NCBI GenBank assembly: GCA_023436115.1
Contig: JAEZKQ010000023.1
Location: forward strand, 1-64,000
From: Bacillota bacterium
GTDB lineage: Bacteria > Bacillota > Clostridia > Christensenellales > SZUA-584
DNA: 64,000 bases
Direction of reading: 5' to 3'
Made by a program: the position numbers and the translations under genes. Below, in pieces: positions 33,571 through 41,694 of this stretch (its first letter is position 1; every line of letters starts with the position of its first letter). A model generated the notes under the pieces. The model saw only the letters and a program-made list of their open reading frames with translations. It had not been told where the DNA came from and ran no database searches.

Positions 33571-34959
33571 ATGAAAAGTAAAAGAGAACGGTATGATGTG
33601 GCAATTGTCGGCGGCGGTATCAGCGGTCTTATGGCTGCGCACAGGCTGTCAACGGGATGTCCGTCTTTAAATATTGTGCTGATTGAAAAGGGAGCTGCGC
33701 TGGATGCGCGCCGCTGTCCTATGATCAACCAAAAACTAAGCAATTGCCTTTACTGCAAGCACTGCGCAATCATGGAGGGCATGGCGGGCGCGGGGGCTTT
33801 CAGCGACGGTAAATATGTGATTTCTACCGAATACGGCGGCTGGCTGACCGATTATTTAGACCCTGCCACGGTCATTGGCTATATTGAACAGGCGGACAAG
33901 CTGCTTGTTGAGTTCGGAGCGCCTACTGACAGATACATGCCGGATAATGAACTTAAAAAGCTGTGCCTTAAGCACGACCTGCATATGCAGCAGGCAGAGC
34001 TTAAGCATCTTGGCACGGATGCGAACTATGAGACAATGCTGCGTATGATCGCTGATGTGGCACAGCGCGTGGAAATATTGACGCGCACCGAAGTGCTGGA
34101 TGTGGATAAGGATACGCATATGCTGCATACGCCTGATGGGGATATAACTGCGGATATCATTATTTTTGCGGTGGGCCGTGTGGGCAGCCGGGAGTTCGCC
34201 GGATGGTGCCGTAAAAACGATATCGAGATGACCAATAATCAAGTGGATATCGGTGTGCGCGTGGAGCTTCCCGCCATGGTATGGGAGCATTTTTCCAAGA
34301 AAATCTATGAGCCGAAGATTTGGTATCGCAGCAAGCGCTACGGTGATGTGACGAGAATGTTCTGTTTCAACGAACGCGGCAATGTCGTCATGGAGAATAC
34401 CGGCGGTGTTCTGACTGTGAACGGCCATTCTTATAAGGGCGAGGATAAAAAAACAGCCAATTCAAATTTCGCTCTGCTTTCAACAATTAAATTCACACAG
34501 CCGTTTAAAGACCCGATTGAATATGCGCGTTACGTGGCTTCGCTGGCAAACCTCATCAGCGGCGGCAGCGTGCTCGTCCAGCGGCTTGGGGATCTTGAGG
34601 CCGGACGGCGGAGTGATGCCGCGAGACTGAAGGCATCGACTACACCGCCAACGCTGGATGTTGTACCGGGGGATTTGAGCTTGTGTATGCCCAAAAGGCA
34701 GCTTGATAATATACTGGAAACATTGCACGCGCTGGACGGCATCGCGCCCGGTACAGCGAACCACGATACACTGCTCTATGGCATTGAATGCAAATATTAT
34801 TCCGCACGTCCGGCTTCCGAAGATTTTGCGTTAAAAGGCTGTACGGATATATATGCCGTGGGAGACGGGGCGGGATTCACGCGCTCATTGTCCCATGCGG
34901 CAGCACACGGGCTCTATGTGGCCGACAGCATACTCGGAACCAGGGAATTCCGCAAATAA
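33571..34959 (+). CDS. FAD-dependent dehydrogenase, COG2509-like
   Basis: A 462-residue flavoprotein. The N-terminal Rossmann motif YDVAIVGGGISGLMAAHRL binds FAD; VLIEKGAALDARRCP continues the fold. A Cys-containing segment LSNCLYCKHCAIMEGMAGAGAFSDGK is typical of the uncharacterised COG2509 group. The C-terminus ends DIYAVGDGAGFTRSLSHAAAHGLYVADSI, the second FAD contact. The physiological substrate is unknown. The start at 33571 follows AGGGAAGG with six bases spacing; the frame is open much further upstream but overlaps the preceding gene and its terminator. Confidence 0.85.
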   Translation: MKSKRERYDVAIVGGGISGLMAAHRLSTGCPSLNIVLIEKGAALDARRCPMINQKLSNCLYCKHCAIMEGMAGAGAFSDGKYVISTEYGGWLTDYLDPATVIGYIEQADKLLVEFGAPTDRYMPDNELKKLCLKHDLHMQQAELKHLGTDANYETMLRMIADVAQRVEILTRTEVLDVDKDTHMLHTPDGDITADIIIFAVGRVGSREFAGWCRKNDIEMTNNQVDIGVRVELPAMVWEHFSKKIYEPKIWYRSKRYGDVTRMFCFNERGNVVMENTGGVLTVNGHSYKGEDKKTANSNFALLSTIKFTQPFKDPIEYARYVASLANLISGGSVLVQRLGDLEAGRRSDAARLKASTTPPTLDVVPGDLSLCMPKRQLDNILETLHALDGIAPGTANHDTLLYGIECKYYSARPASEDFALKGCTDIYAVGDGAGFTRSLSHAAAHGLYVADSILGTREFRK

Positions 34960-34983
34960 CATGTGTTTACATTAAGTACTTTT

Positions 34984-34992
34984 TGCTATAAA
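34984..34992 (+). promoter_or_regulatory. Extended -10 promoter of the GGDEF gene
   Basis: TGCTATAAA, with TTTACA upstream at a shorter than usual distance (15 bases). Confidence 0.4.
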
Positions 34993-35049
34993 ATAAGTAA
35001 ACAAGTATTGCCATATGGATCAATACATGAATCGTTCAAGGAAATGAAG

Positions 35050-36141
35050 ATGAAGTTTTTGTTAAAGGGGAAGGCAGTGGCTGCATTTGAAGAATACCGG
35101 CTTACATCTTCCCTGCCCGTGGTCAGAGCTTTTTCGATTATTACTGCGCTCTTCAATCTGCTCCTGCTGATTCCTGATCTTGTCAATCTAGGCGGCATAA
35201 CAGTTTGGCCGCTTATCTTGTTCCGTGTTCTTTATTCACTATCACTCTTCAGCTTTGTTTTTTGGTGCGGCAAGCTAAAAAAGTCTACCGTACGTTCTAT
35301 GACAATTTCCATGTTTGAAATCGCTGCTATCATCGTATTTCTTTACGTTTTTCAGCTTTACCCGGCCCAAGACTTTCTTATTCAATTACTTGGCGTTATG
35401 ACAATTGTGATCGTCGTTTTTTTAGTACCGAATTCGTGGATCAACATGGTTGCCGTGTCACTCATTGGTGCAGCCGGATTCTTAACTCACTCCGCTATGA
35501 GTATTCCGGTAATCGGCCTCAGTCAGTTTGCCGCCGGCGCAGTTTATCTTATTCTTGAGATTGTGGTGTGCGCCACTTTTTCAATGTATCTGCTTCGTAC
35601 GCAGTACAGGGAGTATGTGGCCAAAACGGAGCTGGAGCGTATCTATGCCACCGATCCTCTGACCAAAATAGGCAACCGCATTAGGCTCGAGGAGGAAGCC
35701 CAAAAGTGGCTGACCTGCTGTCAAAAGGACAATCTGCCGCTTTGTCTTGTGCTGCTCGACGTGGATAACTTAAAACAAATCAATGATATGCACGGACATA
35801 TTGTGGGAGACACCGTGCTCTATGAAACAGCGCAGATATTGCGTGCTAAACTAAGGCCCAACGATGTTTGTGTACGCTGGGGCGGTGATGAGTTTATTTT
35901 GTTGCTGCCTTGTGCCGATTCACAGGAGGCCAAAGAGCTGGCCAACGATATCAAGAATGCCATTTCCGAATATGAATTCAGCGCGAGAATCGATATCTCC
36001 TGCAGCTTTGGTATCGCGCTCATGCAAAGCGGACAAAGCCTGCAGCAATTGATTGCTCAGGCGGATGCGTCGATGTATCTGGCAAAAGAACATGGTAAAA
36101 ACACCATTGAGATCAGCACAGCAGTGGCACACGATATGTAG
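35050..36141 (+). CDS. Membrane diguanylate cyclase (GGDEF domain)
   Basis: A 363-residue protein with six predicted membrane segments (about residues 20-185) and a C-terminal GGDEF domain (about 200-360). The active-site loop is intact, VRWGGDEFILLLP, and RPND lies five residues before it, matching the RxxD product-inhibition site. It should therefore make c-di-GMP from two GTP and be feedback controlled. The membrane part may sense an unknown signal. The ATG at 35050 is best placed after AAGGA at 35038-35042; ATG 35044 is an alternative. A c-di-GMP riboswitch is present at 54.4 kb in the same window. Confidence 0.9.
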   Translation: MKFLLKGKAVAAFEEYRLTSSLPVVRAFSIITALFNLLLLIPDLVNLGGITVWPLILFRVLYSLSLFSFVFWCGKLKKSTVRSMTISMFEIAAIIVFLYVFQLYPAQDFLIQLLGVMTIVIVVFLVPNSWINMVAVSLIGAAGFLTHSAMSIPVIGLSQFAAGAVYLILEIVVCATFSMYLLRTQYREYVAKTELERIYATDPLTKIGNRIRLEEEAQKWLTCCQKDNLPLCLVLLDVDNLKQINDMHGHIVGDTVLYETAQILRAKLRPNDVCVRWGGDEFILLLPCADSQEAKELANDIKNAISEYEFSARIDISCSFGIALMQSGQSLQQLIAQADASMYLAKEHGKNTIEISTAVAHDM

Positions 36142-36206
36142 ATCTTTCCGTGAATAACCTTTTATAATCAAGCAGTGATTCTTTAGTAAGATTTTCAGCA
36201 CGGATA

Positions 36207-36262
36207 TTGACTTTCTACCAGGTGGAGGGTATACACTAAGGGCAAAAGTAGTTAAAACTACC
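36207..36262 (+). promoter_or_regulatory. Probable MerR-type promoter of the ABC exporter operon
   Basis: TTGACT (36207-36212) and TACACT (36232-36237) are 19 bases apart, with the imperfect dyad TCTACCAGGTGGA between them. A long spacer over a dyad is the hallmark of promoters activated by MerR-family regulators. A 17-base spacing to TATACA is the alternative ordinary reading. A second inverted repeat, GTAGTTAAAACTAC, lies at about 36249-36262. Confidence 0.5.
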
Positions 36263-36346
36263 GCAAGTATCAATAGGATACTATGAAAACGTGGTCATTG
36301 TCTTTGCGGTGTTTAAGTATTAAATACTTTATAACGGAGGTCTCAT

Positions 36347-37066
36347 ATGATAGAAATTATCGGAGTATCAAAGACTTACGGCGGCAGGGTGAAGGCTGTC
36401 GACAACATGTCTCTGACTGTGGAATCCGGGTGTATATACGGATTCTTAGGGCCCAACGGCGCAGGTAAGACGACAACAATCAAGCTGATTTCGGGTATTA
36501 TCCAGCCGGACAGCGGCACGATTCGCGTCGACGGGCACGACACGCGCACCGATGCGCTGGGTGCAAAAAAGAGTATCGGTTTTGTGCCCGATGACCCCAA
36601 CGTGTTTCTAAGGCTTAAAGGTATCGAATATCTTGCTTTTATGGCCGATATTTACGGTGTGGATTCAAAAGACCGCAAAAAAACGATCAATGAGCTGGCG
36701 GAACGCTTTGAGATGAGCAATGCGCTGGGTGACAAAATACAAAGCTACTCCCACGGCATGCGCCAGAAGATCGTGATTATGGGTGCGCTGCTGCACCAGC
36801 CCAGAGTCTGGATACTCGACGAACCCATGACAGGCCTTGATCCTAAATCCGCTTTCGAATTAAAAACCATGATGCGTGAACATGCCGATAAGGGCAGCAC
36901 AGTATTTTTCTCGACACATGTGTTGGAAGTGGCGGAAAAGGTCTGTGATAAGGTGGCAGTGATTGGTTCGGGGCATATCCTCTATGCGGGCAGTATGCAG
37001 GATATGAAAAAGAACAGTAACGAGTCGCTGGAAAAAATGTTTTTGGAGATGACGCAGAATGCATAA
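36347..37066 (+). CDS. ABC transporter ATP-binding protein (exporter)
   Basis: A 239-residue ATPase subunit with a complete set of motifs: Walker A GPNGAGKTTTIK, Q-loop region GFVPDDPNVF, signature YSHGMRQK, Walker B VWILDEPMTGLDP and switch His in FFSTHVLEVAEK. Similarity is to the DrrA/CcmA-type exporters. It overlaps the start of the permease gene by eight bases. GGAGG precedes the ATG. Control by a MerR-type promoter would suit a drug or antimicrobial exporter, which is inference. Confidence 0.92.
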   Translation: MIEIIGVSKTYGGRVKAVDNMSLTVESGCIYGFLGPNGAGKTTTIKLISGIIQPDSGTIRVDGHDTRTDALGAKKSIGFVPDDPNVFLRLKGIEYLAFMADIYGVDSKDRKKTINELAERFEMSNALGDKIQSYSHGMRQKIVIMGALLHQPRVWILDEPMTGLDPKSAFELKTMMREHADKGSTVFFSTHVLEVAEKVCDKVAVIGSGHILYAGSMQDMKKNSNESLEKMFLEMTQNA

Positions 37067-38693
37067 AATATTAATTTTAGCTAAGGTACTGCTTAAAAGC
37101 GGCGGCTCCTCAGATAAAAAGAGTAAACGCCGCTGGTGGCTGGGGCTGATCCTAGGATTTGCGTTTTTAAGCTTTGCCTTCTCAATTGGTCTTGCGACGT
37201 TTGGGATATATGAAGTGCTTTCAACTGTTGGTGCCCAGGATGCCATTGTTCCTCTTGCGTTTGGTGCCGCATCTGTCGTAATCTTCTTCTTCGGTATATT
37301 CTATGTGGTATCGGTGATGTATCATGCAGACGATGTATCCATGCTGCTTGCGCTTCCCTTTAGGCCGTATCAGATATTGGGCGCGAAATTATTAACGCTG
37401 GTCATCTATGAATATATATTTGAGTCATTCATTCTTGTGCCGATGCTGGTCGCATATGCTATAAGAAGCGGTGCCGATGTGCTGTTTATTGTATATGCTG
37501 TTTTGGTTTTTGCACTGCTGCCCATTATCGCGCTTGTGATTTCATCGGTTATCATCATGCTGGTGATGCGCTTTACAAGGTTCGGAAAGAATAAGCAGGT
37601 GTTCAACTTTGTAGGCGGTATCATCGGAATTGGTGCGGGAATCGGTTTAAACGTGCTTATGCAGACATCGGTTGCCAACATCAACGCAGAGCAACTAATT
37701 AATGCAACCACCGGGCCAAATTCCTTTGTTGATACATTGGGCAATATTTTCCCGGGTATCCGGTTTGCGTCTGACGCGCTGATTAATAGCGAGTCTGTCT
37801 CTGGCCTGTTAAGCCTGCTGCTTTTTGCGGCATGTGTCGTTGCCGCTATAGCTATTTTCTTAGGACTGGGCCAGCTGCTTTACTTCAAGGGCCTCGCGGG
37901 CGTGACGGAAGCGGCGGCAAGGCGCAAGAAGCTGTCCAGCGAGGAGATGGAGAGGGTGACCGTTTCCACACCGGTATCCAGGGCTTATGTGGTGAAAGAG
38001 CTGCGGCTGCTTGTACGCTCACCCATTGCGTTTTTAAACTGTGTCCTGATTAATTTTATGTGGCCGATCATAATCGTCATTATGCTTTTTGCGAGTAACC
38101 AGCAATCAACGAGTCAGATTATGGCAATGCTCGAAACGGCGGACAGCGCTTCGATCGTAGCGGTGATGGCAGGTATCAGTGGATTCATCGCCTCTGCGAA
38201 CGGTATTACAAGCACGGCGATATCGCGGGAAGGCCAGTCGCTTTATTTCGCCAAGTATATACCGGTCAGCATGAAAAAGCAGTTGGGAGCAAAAGCGTTT
38301 TCAGGCATATTGCTGTCGGCTGTCGGGATTGTGCTGATGAATGCGGTCGCTGTGGTTTTGGGCGTCGGTATTTTGGAGGCTGTGATTGCACTGCTGCTGG
38401 GTATCGGCATAACGGTAGCAACCTCGTTTGTCGGGCTCGTGATCGATGTATCCAAGCCAAAGCTATCATGGATGAACGAGCAGCAGGCCATCAAGCAGAA
38501 TGTTAACGTTATGCTTCATATGCTTATTGGTACAATATTGGCAGCTGTGATTATTATTCCTCCTTTGGTGGTGGGCTTTAATTTGATTGTCACTGTGTTG
38601 TACGTGGCTGTGATGGCAGTGGGGCTGTCGGTACTGTTCTGGCAAAGCATCAGCAAAGGTTCGGTGCGCAAGCTGATAAGTATGGACGTTTAA
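37059..38693 (+). CDS. ABC exporter permease, about 12 membrane segments
   Basis: A 544-residue membrane protein with roughly 12 hydrophobic segments in two halves. The C-terminal half contains LVIDVSKPKLSWMNEQQAIKQN, a pattern typical of the YhcJ/ABC-2-like putative exporters of Firmicutes. Start overlaps the ATPase gene, so the two subunits are translationally coupled. The exported substrate is unknown. Confidence 0.85.
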   Translation: MHKILILAKVLLKSGGSSDKKSKRRWWLGLILGFAFLSFAFSIGLATFGIYEVLSTVGAQDAIVPLAFGAASVVIFFFGIFYVVSVMYHADDVSMLLALPFRPYQILGAKLLTLVIYEYIFESFILVPMLVAYAIRSGADVLFIVYAVLVFALLPIIALVISSVIIMLVMRFTRFGKNKQVFNFVGGIIGIGAGIGLNVLMQTSVANINAEQLINATTGPNSFVDTLGNIFPGIRFASDALINSESVSGLLSLLLFAACVVAAIAIFLGLGQLLYFKGLAGVTEAAARRKKLSSEEMERVTVSTPVSRAYVVKELRLLVRSPIAFLNCVLINFMWPIIIVIMLFASNQQSTSQIMAMLETADSASIVAVMAGISGFIASANGITSTAISREGQSLYFAKYIPVSMKKQLGAKAFSGILLSAVGIVLMNAVAVVLGVGILEAVIALLLGIGITVATSFVGLVIDVSKPKLSWMNEQQAIKQNVNVMLHMLIGTILAAVIIIPPLVVGFNLIVTVLYVAVMAVGLSVLFWQSISKGSVRKLISMDV

Positions 38694-38734
38694 ATCATTG
38701 TTTAACGGGTGTGGTGTTTAAATCACAGTCGTTG

Positions 38735-38743
38735 TGGTAAAAT
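38735..38743 (+). promoter_or_regulatory. Extended -10 element before lemA
   Basis: TGGTAAAAT, about 33 bases upstream of the lemA start codon. Confidence 0.35.
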
Positions 38744-38775
38744 GCAGGAAACAATTTATTTAAGGAGTGTGCGAT

Positions 38776-39327
38776 ATGGTTTTTGCTATTATCGGTGGTA
38801 TACTGCTCATTCTCATTATATGGGTCATCGCTTCCTATAATGGTTTTATCAAGCTGAAAAACAGCATTGAGGAAGCGTTTTCAACGATGGACGTGTATCT
38901 CAAAAAGAGATACGACCTGATCCCGAATCTTGTTGAAACGGTAAAAGGTTATGCCAGCCACGAAAAAGAAACGCTGGAAAAAGTCATTGCGGCGCGCAAT
39001 ATGGCGGCTTCAGCCACCACAATGGAAGGCCGGGTCGAAGGCGAAAATGCGCTGCAAGGTATGCTTAAAACGCTGTTTGCGGTGGCAGAAGCTTATCCTG
39101 ATCTGAAAGCCAATACAAACTTTTTAGAGCTTCAGGGAGAGCTAAGGCGCATGGAAGAAGAGATCGCCAATTCGAGAAAATACTATAACGCGATCGTTAA
39201 GACATACAACACCAAAAGAGAGGTATTTCCGAGCTCTATCATTGCAGGTATTTTCCACTTTGATAAAAAGCCGCTTTTCGAAGTGGGCAGCGGGCAGGAA
39301 AGAGAGAACGTTAAGGTTCAATTCTAA
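38776..39327 (+). CDS. lemA: LemA family protein
   Basis: A 183-residue protein with one N-terminal membrane segment and a long helical domain. Family signatures: YNGFIKLKNSIEEAFSTMDVYLKKRYDLIPNLVETVKGY and the C-terminal YYNAIVKTYNTKREVFPSSIIAG. AAGGAG precedes ATG 38776; a GTG inside that site is not a realistic start. It is followed by a DUF2207 gene, a very common pair in bacteria whose function is not established. Confidence 0.93.
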   Translation: MVFAIIGGILLILIIWVIASYNGFIKLKNSIEEAFSTMDVYLKKRYDLIPNLVETVKGYASHEKETLEKVIAARNMAASATTMEGRVEGENALQGMLKTLFAVAEAYPDLKANTNFLELQGELRRMEEEIANSRKYYNAIVKTYNTKREVFPSSIIAGIFHFDKKPLFEVGSGQERENVKVQF

Positions 39328-39404
39328 AAGTATAATACTGTCGGGCGCGGCCAATTTAGGCCTGCGCCCGTTTGGTGTTTAGTTGGTGCTAAAAGGGAGG
39401 GCGC

Positions 39405-41312
39405 ATGAAAAAACTATTTTTGGTGGTGCTGGCAGCACTGCTGTTATGTCTGCCCGGCACGGCGCTGGCCGATGAGGCTTACGATATTACAAGTTACGAT
39501 GTTCATATCAAAGTGTCGGAAAACAACGTTCTGGATGTTGAAGAACGGCTTAGCCTTAATTTTACGGAGCAGCGGCACGGTTTTTACTATAACCTGCAGG
39601 TGGCAGGAAAAGGCTATTACTATATGAACGGGCAGTCAGTCGCTGTGTCATATAACCAGCCGGTGTACGATTTTAATGTCAAAGATACACCTTTTGAGCT
39701 GACCCGCAGCGGAGACTACCTTCAAGCCAAAATCGGTGATAAAGATGAATATGTTTACGGCGAGCAGGAGTATGTGATCTCATATAAATGCGATGTTGGC
39801 GATAACGGCTTTGACGAGTTTGATGAATTTTACAGGAACCTTATCTATTGCGAATATGAAGATACGATTGAACAGGCCAGTTTTATGATTGAGCTGCCCA
39901 AGGATTTTGATGAGTCGCTTGTTAAGGTTTCTATAGGAACGTATGGTTCTGAGGATACCTCGGGTGTGGTATGGGAGAAAGACGGCAACGTGCTCAATGG
40001 ATATACATTGCACCCCATGACAGGCGGCGAGATCATGACACTGAGAATGGAATTCCCGGACGATTACTTTGTGAATGAAAACGTTGTGAAGCCTTGGGAT
40101 ATCGCCATCTATATCGTCAGCGGGCTCCTCGTAGTGATTGCGATTATACTTTGGGTGAAATATGGCCGCGATCATCGCATATTCCCCACGGTTGAATTTT
40201 ACGCGCCCGATGGCATGACGCCCGCAGAAGTCGGCTATATTATGGACGGCGTTGTGGACGACAAAGACGTGGTATCGCTGATTCTCTACTGGGCGGACAA
40301 AGGGTACCTAAGGATCGTCGAAAGGGAAAAGAAAGAATTCGAACTCGTGAAGCTCAAAGAGTTGACAAACGCCAAAAACTTTGAGCAAACGATGTTCGAA
40401 AAGCTGTTTGAGAACGGCGACGCGGTGGCTCTATCCAGCCTTAAGAACAGCTTTTATACTGTGATGTCTTCCGTAAAATCGGGCATCAACTATTACTTTG
40501 ACGGTTCAAAAGAGCGTAACTTATTTACCAAGACGTCCAAGCGCGCACGCGGTTTTATGGGTGTGTTTACAATGCTTCCTATCGCGCTGACGCTATTCCG
40601 TTATGCCTACGCTGAGACATACGATTTCATATTTGCGTTGATCGTGTCAGTTTTGGCGGGATGGCTCATCAGCCTTCCCGTGTTCATGCTGGCTAATGTG
40701 TTCGAAAAATGGCACTCGACAAAGAGAGGAAGCCGCACAGCGAAGCTCATTGTTTCTGTCGTTGTCCTTTTTGTTGCGTTGCTGCTCTATATCGTTTTAG
40801 TACCGTCATGGTTCAATGTAAGAAACACGGTTTCTGTTCTTGTCTCGGCAGGAGCCACTCTGATTATGCTGCTGCTGACTGTTATCATGAAAAAGCGCAC
40901 AAAGCAGGGCGGAGAATGGCTGGGCAAGCTGATAGGCTTTAAAAACTTTATTGAAAAGGCCGAGAAGGACAGAATTCTCCTGCTTGTTGAGCAAAATCCG
41001 TCCTACTTCTACAACGTGCTTCCGTATGCTTATGTGATGGGCGTTACAGACAAATGGGCAAAGAATTTCGAGGGCATCGGCGTCGAGCCGCCGAACTGGT
41101 ATCACGGCTATTACGGCTCGTCCATGTTCAATACCCTGTTATTTACGAACATGATGTCTCATAATATGAATCAGTTCCAGAATACGTTCGTTTCCCGGCC
41201 TGCTCCCTCCGGTTCTGCGGGCAGCGGTGGCTTCGGTGGCGGCGGCGGCTTCGGCGGTGGCGGTTTCTCGGGCGGCGGCTTCGGCGGCGGCGGCGCGGGC
41301 GGCAGCTGGTAA
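39405..41312 (+). CDS. DUF2207 membrane protein
   Basis: A 635-residue protein: cleavable signal peptide ending at ALA-DE (about residue 22), an extracytoplasmic beta-rich DUF2207 domain (to about 220), a membrane segment near 226-247, a cytosolic winged-helix-like region, two or more further membrane segments at about 385-500, and a Gly/Phe/Ser-rich C-terminal tail (GGGFGGGGFSGGG) as is usual in the family. Pairs with LemA. Biochemical role unknown. Confidence 0.88.
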   Translation: MKKLFLVVLAALLLCLPGTALADEAYDITSYDVHIKVSENNVLDVEERLSLNFTEQRHGFYYNLQVAGKGYYYMNGQSVAVSYNQPVYDFNVKDTPFELTRSGDYLQAKIGDKDEYVYGEQEYVISYKCDVGDNGFDEFDEFYRNLIYCEYEDTIEQASFMIELPKDFDESLVKVSIGTYGSEDTSGVVWEKDGNVLNGYTLHPMTGGEIMTLRMEFPDDYFVNENVVKPWDIAIYIVSGLLVVIAIILWVKYGRDHRIFPTVEFYAPDGMTPAEVGYIMDGVVDDKDVVSLILYWADKGYLRIVEREKKEFELVKLKELTNAKNFEQTMFEKLFENGDAVALSSLKNSFYTVMSSVKSGINYYFDGSKERNLFTKTSKRARGFMGVFTMLPIALTLFRYAYAETYDFIFALIVSVLAGWLISLPVFMLANVFEKWHSTKRGSRTAKLIVSVVVLFVALLLYIVLVPSWFNVRNTVSVLVSAGATLIMLLLTVIMKKRTKQGGEWLGKLIGFKNFIEKAEKDRILLLVEQNPSYFYNVLPYAYVMGVTDKWAKNFEGIGVEPPNWYHGYYGSSMFNTLLFTNMMSHNMNQFQNTFVSRPAPSGSAGSGGFGGGGGFGGGGFSGGGFGGGGAGGSW

Positions 41313-41320
41313 CCATAATA

Positions 41321-41346
41321 ACGAAAGGGCTCCTCGCGGGGCTCTT
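41321..41346 (+). terminator. Terminator-like hairpin after the DUF2207 gene
   Basis: A nine-base stem with G-T pairs around a TCGC loop, followed by TTTAAC. A near copy with a better T-tract is at about 41512-41534. Confidence 0.6.
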
Positions 41347-41535
41347 TAACTTGTCGAAAAACCTATGGTTTTCCGCCATTTTACTGGTTTTGTACGCTTC
41401 GCCTTGTTCCGAGCTTAGCTCGAAACGGCGCAAAACCACAAAGTGTGGGCTTCGCGGGCAAAGCCCGCCTTGCCCACGAGTTTTATTTAATACTTTTTTG
41501 AAACTCCCATGGGCTCCGCGAGGGGCCTTTTTATG
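41347..41535. repeat. Palindrome-rich insert between two near-copies of a terminator hairpin
   Basis: This gap segment holds several inverted repeats (GAGCTTAGCTC; GGGCTT...AAGCCC and related GGGC/GCCC units) and ends with GGCTCCGCGAGGGGCC followed by TTTTTAT, nearly a copy of the hairpin at 41321-41346. It has no reading frame with coding character. It resembles a small non-autonomous hairpin element that has landed in or duplicated a terminator. Confidence 0.5.
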
Positions 41536-41553
41536 TGGATGTATAAAAGTATA

Positions 41554-41675
41554 GACTTTGCAGCCATTCAACCGATGGCGTGAAAAGACTATTCGATTTC
41601 CGCGGGAGTTGGGTGATATTGTTTTTCTCTACCACGGAGATTTTACACCTGTAAGTTCTGCGTCGTAGAATGCAT
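41554..41675 (+). pseudogene. Decayed fragment of a peroxiredoxin gene
   Basis: About 120 bases match, with scattered changes and small indels, the part of the intact peroxiredoxin gene that starts at about 43838. In frame it reads DFAAI, then TDGVKRLFDFRGSWVILF; the intact gene has DFTAMTTDGVKSLSDFRGRWVILF. The similarity continues through GGAGATTTTAC and TCTGC to GAATGCAT, then stops at 41675, the base before a palindrome at the edge of the AT-rich cassette. Confidence 0.8.
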
Positions 41676-41694
41676 ATTCTAAAAAATTTAGAAT
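41676..41694 (-). terminator. Palindrome at the end of the toxin/protease cassette
   Basis: ATTCTAAA and TTTAGAAT flank an AAA centre and span the stop codon of the metallopeptidase gene. It may be a weak terminator or an end feature of the inserted cassette. Confidence 0.4.

Noticed and set aside
36283..36468. Short plus-strand frame overlapping the start of the ABC ATPase gene
   Set aside because: The ATPase frame has complete motifs from ATG 36347 and a better ribosome site; the short frame looks accidental.
41351..41554. Open frame of 67 codons within the palindromic gap
   Set aside because: It is explained by inverted repeats and has no ribosome site or recognisable domain.
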